From contig CAYZFD010000002.1 in the NCBI GenBank assembly GCA_964477735.1, forward strand, positions 12,955 through 76,954: 64,000 nt of DNA, read 5' to 3'. Position 1 is the first letter of the stretch, and the number at the start of each line of letters is the position of its first letter. The position numbers and the translations under genes are program-made. This document shows positions 46,620 through 54,149 of the stretch, in pieces. The stretch comes from CAYZFD01 sp964477735 (GTDB lineage: Bacteria; Bacteroidota; Bacteroidia; Flavobacteriales; Flavobacteriaceae). The notes under the pieces were generated by a model. That model did not search any database. It saw only the letters and a list, made by a program, of their open reading frames with translations, and had not been told where the DNA came from.

Positions 46620-46802
46620 TTATTTAATTTCTTTATGAACAGTCATGCGCTTGAGGATAGGGTTGAATTTTTTCAACTCCATACGATCAGGCGTATTCTT
46701 TTTGTTTTTTGTAGTCACATAGCGCGAAGTTCCTGGCATTCCAGATTCTTTGTGCTCAGTGCATTCAAGTATCACTTGTACTCTATTTCCTTTCTTAGCC
46801 AT
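46620..46802 (-). CDS. rpmG: 50S ribosomal protein L33
   Basis: A 60-residue ribosomal protein: MAKKGNRVQVILECTEH at the start, then RYVTTKNKKNTPDRMELKK and NPILKRMTVHKEIK. The zinc-ligand Cys pairs of the C+ form are mostly absent, so it is the zinc-free type. It lies 7 bases after rpmB. Confidence 0.96.
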   Translation of the reverse strand: MAKKGNRVQVILECTEHKESGMPGTSRYVTTKNKKNTPDRMELKKFNPILKRMTVHKEIK

Positions 46803-46809
46803 GAGTAAA

Positions 46810-47046
46810 TTATTTGATCAAACCTTGTGAGCGTGCTTCTTTCAACACTGCTGAAATACCATTTTTATTGATGGTCTTCAATGCAGAAGTCGAAAGTTTT
46901 AATTGAATCCACCGATCTTCTTCGGGAATATAAAAGCGTTTTTTGATGAGGTTGGCCTCAAAACGTCGCTTGGTTTTGTTCATAGCGTGAGAAACATTAT
47001 TCCCCACCATGCCCTTCTTTCCAGTCAGTTCACAAACTTTAGACAT
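46810..47046 (-). CDS. rpmB: 50S ribosomal protein L28
   Basis: A 78-residue ribosomal protein beginning MSKVCELTGKKGMVGNNVSH and containing TKRRFEANLIKKRFYIPEE and LKLSTSALKTINKNGISAVL. It is the first gene of the rpmB-rpmG-DUF4295 cluster, with a promoter at 47070-47101. Confidence 0.97.
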   Translation of the reverse strand: MSKVCELTGKKGMVGNNVSHAMNKTKRRFEANLIKKRFYIPEEDRWIQLKLSTSALKTINKNGISAVLKEARSQGLIK

Positions 47047-47069
47047 CGTTCGATTTTTTAAACAGGTGG

Positions 47070-47101
47070 CAAATTAACAACATTTTACACGTTTATACAA
47101 A
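47070..47101 (-). promoter_or_regulatory. Promoter of rpmB-rpmG-DUF4295
   Basis: On the minus strand TTTG (47101-47098) is followed after a 20-base spacer by TTAATTTG (47077-47070), one mismatch from TANNTTTG. The rpmB ATG is 23 bases downstream. Confidence 0.55.
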
Positions 47102-47249
47102 CTTATTTTACGGGTTTTTTAATGCTTTGTATAAGAGCTCCAAGCTTTTGTTCACCGCCTTCTGTAAATTTCTTTCTCTATGCTTTCCAAAATTATTTTT
47201 AAAATAAGGAAATGATTGCGAATGTTTATAATAAACAAATGAAAATAAG

Positions 47250-47293
47250 GAGCCTAATAATGTCAATCAAAAAAATAACTAAGGCTCTTTTTT
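47250..47293 (+). terminator. Long-loop hairpin with T-tract upstream of the nitrite reductase operon
   Basis: GAGCCT at 47250-47255 pairs with AGGCTC at 47282-47287, enclosing a 26-base loop, and TTTTTT follows at 47288-47293. The stem is short and the loop long, so the element is weak. No gene ends just before it on the plus strand. Confidence 0.3.
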
Positions 47294-47339
47294 AGCTTCA
47301 TAGAGATAAAAAACCGTTTTGAATAATTATTAATAAACC

Positions 47340-47351
47340 TGATTTAAATCA
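47340..47351 (+). promoter_or_regulatory. FNR/CRP-type operator upstream of the nirK operon
   Basis: cTGATttaaATCAt contains the perfect palindrome TGATTTAAATCA, matching the FNR core TGAT-N4-ATCA. Its centre (47345.5) is about 41 bases before the likely start near 47387, given a TATAATTTG box at 47373-47381. That is the usual class II activator position. The regulator itself is not in the window. Confidence 0.6.
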
Positions 47352-47399
47352 TTTTATTTTTAATTTTTGAGGTATAATTTGGCTCCCTAAATCTTTCTT

Positions 47400-48653
47400 A
47401 TGAAAGCTACGCTTATATGTTTATCCTGTTTATTTCTCTCAACCACAAGGGCACAATTTACGCTAGAGGCAGAACTACGTCCTCGGTTGGAATATCGACA
47501 TGGTTTTAAAACAATCTACAATGCCAACGACACCCCCGCCACTTTCATTTCGCAACGTACCCGCCTCAATGCAACACACAAAACCGAAGCTTTAACAATT
47601 TTTTTAAGCCTTCAAAACATACGGGTTTGGGGCGATGTACCTCAGCTCAACCTAGCCGATAAAAATGGCAATGCTTTGCATCAAGCTTGGGCAGAACTAA
47701 AACTATCACCCACCGGTAGCATCCGTCTGGGGCGTCAAGAACTGGTTTATGATGACAGTCGCATTTTAGGCAATGTGGGCTGGGCACAACAAGCCCGTAG
47801 TCATGATGTAGCCCTATTTCGTTGGATCAGTCCAAACCATCAATTGCATTTGGGCTTTGCCTACAATCAAGATAAAGAAAATGTGGTGGGCAACATTTAC
47901 GCCACTATAGGAAACTATAAAGCCCTGCAATTTTTATGGTATCATAAAGACGGTAAAAACTTTTCTTGGAGTGGCTTATTATTAAACAATGGGCTCCAAT
48001 ATTTGGGCACCGGAACTACAACTAAAAATCAAATTTTATACAGTCAAACCGCCGGAATCAATGGCACTTTTCGCCAGAACAAACTGAGTCTTTTTGGAGA
48101 AGGTTATTACCAATTTGGAAAAGATGGGGTCAACAATCAATTGAATGCAGCTCTTTTAGGGCTTGAATTAAAATACCAATGGGAACCCCATTTCAGCACA
48201 CTTTTGGGTTATGAATACATCAGTGGAAATGATAATGGCACCCCAAAAAATGGAAAAAACAAAGCCTTTACACCTTTTTATGGCACCAACCATAAATTCA
48301 ATGGGTTGATGGATTATTTCTATGTGGGCAATCATCTCAATGCCGTAGGTTTATCTGACCTATATCTATCACTCAACATCAAGTCAAAATCAAAAGCCAC
48401 CTATCGCTTTGACCTGCATCACTTTACCGCCGCAGGAAAAATAGCCGGAGCATCCAACAAAAATTTTGGTATGGAATGGGATGCGGTTTACAGTCGCTCC
48501 ATTTCACCAAATGTAGGGCTGGCCGTGGGTTATTCCCACTTTTTCCCTACAAAAACACTTAAGACCTATAAACAAACAACATCTAACGAAACCAACAACT
48601 GGTTTTGGATGATGCTCACGGTAAAACCTAAACTTTTTGTTCACAATCCTTAA
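47400..48653 (+). CDS. Alginate-export family outer-membrane protein
   Basis: A 417-residue outer-membrane beta-barrel protein. The signal peptide is KATLICLSCLFLSTTRAQ. The rest alternates polar and hydrophobic residues and includes ELRPRLEYRHGFKT, FISQRTRLNATHKTEAL and IRLGRQELVYDDSRILGNVGW, which are typical of the alginate-export (PF13372) porin family. It ends in strand-like FWMMLTVKPKLFVHNP. The gene directly precedes nirK by 10 bases, so it is probably the first gene of the operon. It may serve as a channel for nitrite or another small anion, but substrate identity is inference. Confidence 0.85.
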   Translation: MKATLICLSCLFLSTTRAQFTLEAELRPRLEYRHGFKTIYNANDTPATFISQRTRLNATHKTEALTIFLSLQNIRVWGDVPQLNLADKNGNALHQAWAELKLSPTGSIRLGRQELVYDDSRILGNVGWAQQARSHDVALFRWISPNHQLHLGFAYNQDKENVVGNIYATIGNYKALQFLWYHKDGKNFSWSGLLLNNGLQYLGTGTTTKNQILYSQTAGINGTFRQNKLSLFGEGYYQFGKDGVNNQLNAALLGLELKYQWEPHFSTLLGYEYISGNDNGTPKNGKNKAFTPFYGTNHKFNGLMDYFYVGNHLNAVGLSDLYLSLNIKSKSKATYRFDLHHFTAAGKIAGASNKNFGMEWDAVYSRSISPNVGLAVGYSHFFPTKTLKTYKQTTSNETNNWFWMMLTVKPKLFVHNP

Positions 48654-48663
48654 ATCCAAAACA

Positions 48664-50112
48664 ATGAAAAAAAAGCTGTTTCAATCTCTGTTTTGTACGC
48701 TCTTGGCACTAGCCCTTGTAAGCTGCAACAATTCGGAAAAAAAATCTTCCGAACCTAAAGCGCCGTCTATGGCCGTAAAAGGCACCATCATGGCCGAACT
48801 CACCCACCCACCACAAGTGCCTCCTCCTGTGGGCGATCGGTCGGCAAAAATTGTCAAATTAAGCATGGAAGTAGTAGAAAAAGAGTCCGAAATGATGGAT
48901 GGTGTTACCTACACCTACTGGACATTTGGAGGTTCTGTGCCCGGTCAATTTATTCGGACACGTATTGGTGATGAAGTAGAATTTACACTTAAAAATCACC
49001 CCGATAACAAACTTCCACACAACATTGATCTGCACGCCGTAACAGGCCCCGGTGGTGGTGCCACCTCTTCTTTTGTGGCTCCCGGACACGAAGTGAAATT
49101 TTCGTTTAAAACCTTAAATGAAGGGCTTTATGTCTATCACTGTGCCACTGCCCCTGTAGGAATGCATGTAGCCAATGGTATGTATGGCCTCATTTTGGTA
49201 GAACCCGCTGGAGGATTGCCACCCGTTGACCGAGAATATTATGTGGTACAAGGTGATTTTTATACCAAAGGAGAATACGGTGATAGAGGCAACCAACCCT
49301 TTAATATGCAAAAAACCATTGATGAAGATGCAGACTACGTAGTCTTTAATGGCAAGGTGGGTGCTCTAACGGGAGACAATGCCCTGACTGCCAATGTGGG
49401 CGAAACCGTTCGAATTTATGTGGGTAATGGCGGGCCTAACCTCGTATCTTCTTTCCATGTGATTGGAGAAATTTTTGACCGTGTCAATATTGAAGGAGGC
49501 GATTTGATTAACGAAAACGTGCAAACCACGCTAGTTCCTGCCGGAGGTTCCGACATTGTAGAGTTTAAAGTGGATGTGCCCGGTACCTTTATTTTAGTTG
49601 ATCACTCCATTTTCAGAGCTTTTAACAAAGGAGCCTTGGGCATGCTTAAGGTTTCGGGAGAGGAAGACAAACGCATTTATTCCGGAAAAATTCAAGAGGG
49701 TGTTTATCTCCCCGAAGGAGGTGCTGTGCAAACCATGCCTGAAACCACAGCAGATACACAGGCCATGAGCAAAAAAGCCAAAACCCTAGCCGAACAGTTA
49801 GAGCACGGTAAACAAAAATATATGGAAACCTGTTTTGCTTGTCATCAAGCTGAAGGACAAGGCATTGCCGGTGCTTTTCCACCCTTGGCTAAATCTGATT
49901 ATCTAAACGCTGATGTAAAACGTGCCATCAGTAGTGTTATAAAAGGACTTTCAGGTGAAATTACAGTCAATGGAGAAGTCTATAATAGCATCATGCCGGC
50001 GCAAACCTTGAGCGATGAAGAAGTGGCAGATATTCTGACCTATGTTTATCATTCTTGGGGAAATAACAAAACGGTTGTTTCTGAAGCGCAGGTAAAGGCA
50101 GCTCGAAAGTAA
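48664..50112 (+). CDS. nirK: Copper nitrite reductase fused to cytochrome c, lipoprotein
   Basis: A 482-residue enzyme that reduces nitrite to nitric oxide. A lipoprotein signal ends at C21 (LALALVSCNN). Two cupredoxin domains carry all ligands: type 1 copper H119, C160, H168, M173; type 2 copper H124, H159, H314; the catalytic Asp is D122 and the active-site His is H265. Key segments are LPHNIDLHAVTGPGGG and YHCATAPVGMHVANGMYG. A C-terminal class I cytochrome c domain has CFACH (C390, C393, H394) and a distal Met in MPAQTLSDEEVADIL. The open frame begins at 48637, but the ATG at 48664 yields the signal peptide. Confidence 0.95.
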   Translation: MKKKLFQSLFCTLLALALVSCNNSEKKSSEPKAPSMAVKGTIMAELTHPPQVPPPVGDRSAKIVKLSMEVVEKESEMMDGVTYTYWTFGGSVPGQFIRTRIGDEVEFTLKNHPDNKLPHNIDLHAVTGPGGGATSSFVAPGHEVKFSFKTLNEGLYVYHCATAPVGMHVANGMYGLILVEPAGGLPPVDREYYVVQGDFYTKGEYGDRGNQPFNMQKTIDEDADYVVFNGKVGALTGDNALTANVGETVRIYVGNGGPNLVSSFHVIGEIFDRVNIEGGDLINENVQTTLVPAGGSDIVEFKVDVPGTFILVDHSIFRAFNKGALGMLKVSGEEDKRIYSGKIQEGVYLPEGGAVQTMPETTADTQAMSKKAKTLAEQLEHGKQKYMETCFACHQAEGQGIAGAFPPLAKSDYLNADVKRAISSVIKGLSGEITVNGEVYNSIMPAQTLSDEEVADILTYVYHSWGNNKTVVSEAQVKAARK

Positions 50113-50119
50113 TTATAAG

Positions 50120-50893
50120 ATGTCATCCTTTCCTTTACCACATGTTAATGGTGTTGTTATTCTATTGTTTGGGCTTTTCGGATATAGCCAAACAAGCCAC
50201 AAGGAAGGGATGGCATTTATTGAAGGGGGGCGTTATGCACCCCTCTATCAAACTACTCAAGAATTTATAGAGTTAGGTTCTTTTTATTTAGACAAAACCG
50301 CCGTAACCGTGGCTCAATATGCTGAATTTTTGGAGAAAAACCCACAATGGAACAAAGAAAACATAAAGCAACTTTTTGCTGAATCAAGTTATTTGTCCAA
50401 TAAGAATAATCAACACCCTAATGCACCCGTTACTTACGTATCTTGGTTTGCAGCCAATGCCTACTGTCAATGCAAAGGCAAGCGTTTGCCCACCATAGAC
50501 GAATGGGAATATGTGGCGCTGGCCAACGAAAATAGAAGAGATGCCCGAAGTTTACCTTCTTTCAATCAATACATTTTAGATTGGTATGAACGCCCGGAAA
50601 AGGAACATCTTAAAACCGTAAAAAGCACCTTTCAAAATGCTTGGGGTGTCTATGATATGCACGGACTCATTTGGGAATGGACCTTAGATTTTAATTCCAT
50701 CCTCATTTCGGGAGAATCAAGAAAAGACGGAGCCACCGATCGAAATTTATTTTGTGGTAGTGCCTCCATTGGTGCAGCCGATTTGATGAACTATGCTGCG
50801 TTTATGCGTTATGCATTTCGCGGAAGTGTGGAAGCCGACTTTTGCATCAAAAATTTAGGCTTTCGTTGTGCCGCAGACCCTTTAATATTTTAA
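50120..50893 (+). CDS. nirV: NirV-like formylglycine-generating-enzyme-family protein
   Basis: A 257-residue exported protein of the SUMF1/FGE-sulfatase family (PF03781), with an N-terminal signal (GVVILLFGLFGYSQ). Characteristic motifs are FYLDKTAVTVAQYAEFL, APVTYVSWFAANAYCQCKGKRLP, VYDMHGLIWEWTLDF and NLGFRCAADP. The cysteine pair used by true formylglycine-generating enzymes, which comes shortly before the RYRVAAR-like segment, is replaced by LMNYAAFMRYAFR, so the activity is probably different. NirV, encoded after nirK in several denitrifiers, belongs to the same family and gives the name. It lies 7 bases after nirK. Confidence 0.78.
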   Translation: MSSFPLPHVNGVVILLFGLFGYSQTSHKEGMAFIEGGRYAPLYQTTQEFIELGSFYLDKTAVTVAQYAEFLEKNPQWNKENIKQLFAESSYLSNKNNQHPNAPVTYVSWFAANAYCQCKGKRLPTIDEWEYVALANENRRDARSLPSFNQYILDWYERPEKEHLKTVKSTFQNAWGVYDMHGLIWEWTLDFNSILISGESRKDGATDRNLFCGSASIGAADLMNYAAFMRYAFRGSVEADFCIKNLGFRCAADPLIF

Positions 50894-50902
50894 TGAATTA
50901 AA

Positions 50903-51496
50903 ATGAAGAAAGGAATTTTAATACTTGTTTTTTTTACGATTTTCGGTTGCCAACAACAAACAAAATCAAAGGAATCAAAACAAGAAGTATCACTACCTGA
51001 AATGTCTATTTATCACCTACCCGGCAAATGGACTAGTCACAATAAGGAAGATATTTCTTTAGTTGATTTGAAGGGAAAAGTTTTGGTGGTTGTAATGATT
51101 TACACCACCTGCAAAGCCGCTTGTCCGCGGTTGATTGCCGATATGCAAAACATTCTCGCCCAACTTGAACCTAAAGACCAAAAAAATCTCCAAATGATTT
51201 TGGTCAGCATTGACCCTGTCACTGACACGTCCGAGCATCTCAATGCTTTTGCCAAAGAAAACGAAATGGATCAACACCCGTGGTTGTTCCTAAGAGGTTC
51301 AGAAGCTGACACAAGAACTTTTGCTGCTGTACTAGCCGTGAAGTACAAAAAAATTACTCCCTTAGATTTTAGCCATTCCAACATCATCAGTGTGTTTAAT
51401 CCACAAGGAGAACTGGTTCATCAAAAAGAAGGCTTGGGTATAGATAATAAAGAAACCGTTATTGAAATTAAAAAGCAACTCAAGCAAATGAATTAA
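50903..51496 (+). CDS. Sco-family copper chaperone
   Basis: A 197-residue thioredoxin-fold lipoprotein with signal ILILVFFTIFGC. The copper site is C70-x3-C74 in TCKAACPRLI, and H158 in the DFSHSNIISVF segment. Sco proteins deliver copper to cytochrome oxidase CuA or to other copper enzymes; its position behind nirK and nirV suggests maturation of the nitrite reductase, which is inference. Its stop overlaps that of convergent cinA. Confidence 0.9.
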   Translation: MKKGILILVFFTIFGCQQQTKSKESKQEVSLPEMSIYHLPGKWTSHNKEDISLVDLKGKVLVVVMIYTTCKAACPRLIADMQNILAQLEPKDQKNLQMILVSIDPVTDTSEHLNAFAKENEMDQHPWLFLRGSEADTRTFAAVLAVKYKKITPLDFSHSNIISVFNPQGELVHQKEGLGIDNKETVIEIKKQLKQMN

Positions 51497-52737
51497 ACCA
51501 TCACTTCTTTAAACAATAACTCCAAAGCTTTGTTTAGTGTCTTTCGCAGATTCCGTTCGCGGTGTTTTCCAAAGCAAAAGGTTTCTACCCTTTCAATCTC
51601 AGGAGTGATTATGGCAATGACCACCGTACCAATTTCAGCATGGGCGTCGCCTTTGGTGGGACCAAAATTCCCAGTAGTAGCCACAGCAACATCTGCGCCC
51701 GTTTGGCGCAACACCCCTTTTGCCATAGCAAGGGCAACAGGTTCACTCACTACAGAGTGTTCCGAAATAACCTCTTTTGCAACACCCAAAAGACGTGTTT
51801 TTAGTTCGGTGGCATAAGCCACCACTGACCCTTTAAAATACGCTGAGGCACCCGCATGCTGTGTAAACAACGAAGCCAAGTTACCACCAGTGCAGCTTTC
51901 GGCAATGGCAAGCATCCAACCCTTATGCACCAAGGCGTTTCCAATGTGTTGCTCAATGGGTTCTTCAGATTCAAAACCGGTAATGTGATCGCCAATAAGA
52001 GGATAAAGCGCATCGAACAACACATCTATTTCGTTTTGCAAAGCAGCTTCATCAGTTCCCTTGGCAGACAGCCGCAATCGCACCCGACCAAAATTAGGCA
52101 AATAGGCCAGCCTGATGTGTGGTGGAAGTGAGGCTTCCCAGTCTGCAATTTTTTCTGCAATAATGCTTTCGCCCAAACCATAAGTTAATAGTGTTTTATG
52201 AACAATTGATGGACGGCGAAAATGCGTCACTAGCTTGGGCAACAGCGCTCCCTCTAGCATAGCCTTCATCTCAAAAGGCACCCCGGGCATGGCCACAAAA
52301 ACAGTGTGGTTTTTTTCCATCCACAATCCAGTGGCAGTCCCAAAGTTATTGGGAATTATTGTGGCTTTTGAAGGCAAAGCAGCTTGGGCTCTGTTGAGAT
52401 CGTTGATGGGTGTTTTGGTGTATGTTTTGAAAAGGGTTTCAATGTGTTTCAACACTTTTTGGTTGACGACCAATTCATCATCAAAAAACTGGCAAAAAGC
52501 AGACTTAGTCACATCGTCTTTGGTTGGCCCAAGACCACCAGTAATGAGCACTAAAGGAACCTCATTTTCGGAGGTTTTAAGCGACTTGATAATGTCCTCT
52601 AATGAATCTGAAATCGATCTTATTTCTCTAATTTCGATCCCAACCTTGTTGAGGGTTTTGGCGATAACAGCTGAATTGGAATCGACAACTTGGCCAATCA
52701 GGATTTCATCACCAATGGTGATTACGTCTGCCTTCAT
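51493..52737 (-). CDS. cinA: CinA-family protein
   Basis: A 414-residue protein with both CinA domains. The N-terminal molybdopterin-binding-like (MoCF) domain begins KADVITIGDEILIGQVVDSN and has LVLITGGLGPTKDDVTKSA. The C-terminal amidohydrolase domain has IAESCTGGNLASLFTQHAG and VAVATTGNFGPTKG, the usual pyridine-nucleotide deamidase type. CinA acts in NAD recycling and has been linked to DNA uptake and damage response. It overlaps the FAH-family gene by one base. Confidence 0.93.
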   Translation of the reverse strand: MKADVITIGDEILIGQVVDSNSAVIAKTLNKVGIEIREIRSISDSLEDIIKSLKTSENEVPLVLITGGLGPTKDDVTKSAFCQFFDDELVVNQKVLKHIETLFKTYTKTPINDLNRAQAALPSKATIIPNNFGTATGLWMEKNHTVFVAMPGVPFEMKAMLEGALLPKLVTHFRRPSIVHKTLLTYGLGESIIAEKIADWEASLPPHIRLAYLPNFGRVRLRLSAKGTDEAALQNEIDVLFDALYPLIGDHITGFESEEPIEQHIGNALVHKGWMLAIAESCTGGNLASLFTQHAGASAYFKGSVVAYATELKTRLLGVAKEVISEHSVVSEPVALAMAKGVLRQTGADVAVATTGNFGPTKGDAHAEIGTVVIAIITPEIERVETFCFGKHRERNLRKTLNKALELLFKEVMV

Positions 52738-53348
52738 TATTTAACGGTGATTTCGAAGAATTTTTGCTGCTCAATATAACCCGCCAAGTGATCGTTGGCA
52801 ACGACCTGCCCAACTCCTGCAGGTGTTCCTGTAAAGATAATATCCCCGATCTTGAGGGTGAAAAATTGCGAAATATGCGCAATCAATGCATTAACTTTCC
52901 ATAGCATGTGAGCGGTATTTCCTTGCTGAACTGTTTTCTCATTTTTGGTCATCGAAAAATTGATGTTTTCAATGTCAGGAAAATCTTTCTTTGAAGCCCA
53001 AGAGCCCACAAGTGCTGATCCGTCAAAAGCTTTGGCTTTTTCCCATGGTAAACCTTTTTCTTTTAATTGATTTTGAAGGTCGCGGGCTGTAAAATCAATA
53101 CCCAATCCAATTTCATCGTAATATTTGTGTGCAAACTTTTCTTGAATGTGTTTGCCAATACGGTTTATTTTAACAAGCAACTCTACCTCGAAGTGTATGT
53201 TTTGAGAAAAGTCAGGGATAAAAAAAGGTTGGTTTTTTAGAATGATGGCAGAATCTGGTTTTAGGAACAACACTGGAGAAGCAGGTCGTTCGTTTTGAAG
53301 TTCAGCAATATGGGTGGCATAATTTCTGCCCACGCAGATTATTTTCAT
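52737..53348 (-). CDS. Fumarylacetoacetate hydrolase family protein
   Basis: A 203-residue member of the fumarylacetoacetase superfamily. Motifs are ICVGRNYATHIAEL at the start, the acidic metal-site residues in IHFEVELLVKI (EXE), FTARDLQNQLKEKGLPWEKAKAFDGSA and IIFTGTPAGVGQV. The family cleaves or decarboxylates dicarbonyl compounds, for example acylpyruvates or oxaloacetate; the exact substrate here is unknown. It lies 5 bases after the exonuclease-like gene. Confidence 0.9.
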   Translation of the reverse strand: MKIICVGRNYATHIAELQNERPASPVLFLKPDSAIILKNQPFFIPDFSQNIHFEVELLVKINRIGKHIQEKFAHKYYDEIGLGIDFTARDLQNQLKEKGLPWEKAKAFDGSALVGSWASKKDFPDIENINFSMTKNEKTVQQGNTAHMLWKVNALIAHISQFFTLKIGDIIFTGTPAGVGQVVANDHLAGYIEQQKFFEITVK

Positions 53349-53353
53349 ACTTA

Positions 53354-54130
53354 TTAATCTAATTTGTTATTCAAGGCTTCGAGCCGAATGGCGGTGAGCA
53401 CTTTTTTGGTGTAAAGTGGAAAATCAGCATTGAGCAACCACCCAAAATAGCCAGGTTCTTGCTCAAGAATGTGACGTACCGTTTGTCCTTTGTGTTTTCC
53501 AAAACTAAAACAAGGTTCTCCACTTTTGTTTAGCACCACGAAACCTGCCAAATCCACGCTTTTTCTTCGGGTAGAAAATTCGCTTAAAAAGTCTATTGAA
53601 TTTTCCAGTTCATCATAGCGCTCCAACTGAGAAAGCAATACTTCGAAAGTGGCTTCGGTGTCGGCAGCGGCAGAGTGTGCATTGTCTAGGGCTTTGTCGC
53701 AATAGAACTTGTAGGCTGCTGACAGGGTGCGTTGTTCCATTTTATGAAAAATGGTTTGTACATCAATCGTTTTACGGTTTTTTAAATCAAAATCCACTTC
53801 TGCCCTAAGAAATTCTTCGGCAAGTAAGGGAATGTCAAACTTATCGGAATTAAAGCCCGCCAAATCTGCATGACCCATAAACTCAAAAATTTCTGATGCC
53901 AGCTGCTTAAAAGTGGGGGCTTCTGCTACTTTATCGTCAGTAATACCATGTACAGCCGAGGCTTCTGCCGGAATGGGCATTTCAGGATTCACCAACCAGG
54001 TTTTGGATGTTTTTTCATTGTTAGGAGAAACTTTCAAGATGGAAATTTCTACAATTCGGTCATGAGCCACGTTTACCCCTGTGGTTTCTAAGTCAAAAAA
54101 ACAAATGGGTTTGTGAAGTGTTAAATTCAT
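53354..54130 (-). CDS. DnaQ-like 3'-5' exonuclease
   Basis: A 258-residue DEDDh exonuclease. The motifs are FFDLETTGVN (Exo I, DxE), FNSDKFDIPLLAEEF (Exo II Asp) and AHSAAADTEATFEVL (Exo III, His and Asp). The C-terminal 70 residues include FSFGKHKGQTVRHILEQEPGYFGWLL, a short domain often appended to such proteins. It resembles the epsilon-subunit exonuclease but lacks the polymerase-subunit context, so it may be a repair or RNA exonuclease. It begins 19 bases after the E2 gene stop. Confidence 0.9.
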   Translation of the reverse strand: MNLTLHKPICFFDLETTGVNVAHDRIVEISILKVSPNNEKTSKTWLVNPEMPIPAEASAVHGITDDKVAEAPTFKQLASEIFEFMGHADLAGFNSDKFDIPLLAEEFLRAEVDFDLKNRKTIDVQTIFHKMEQRTLSAAYKFYCDKALDNAHSAAADTEATFEVLLSQLERYDELENSIDFLSEFSTRRKSVDLAGFVVLNKSGEPCFSFGKHKGQTVRHILEQEPGYFGWLLNADFPLYTKKVLTAIRLEALNNKLD

Positions 54131-54149
54131 TTAGGTGTTGTTTATAAGC

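Larger units (their letters stand above)
47047..47399. other. Divergent intergenic region between rpmB and the nirK operon
   Basis: This 353-base AT-rich region holds the rpmB promoter at its left edge, a long-loop hairpin with T-tract in the middle, and an FNR/CRP-type palindrome and putative start region for the nitrite reductase operon at its right edge. No ORF of credible length or RNA gene was seen. Confidence 0.75.

Noticed and set aside
47241..47296. 18-codon ORF (starting ATGAAAATAAGG, upstream of nirK operon)
   Set aside because: It lies entirely within the hairpin with T-tract, has no credible start context and no sign of selection for coding.
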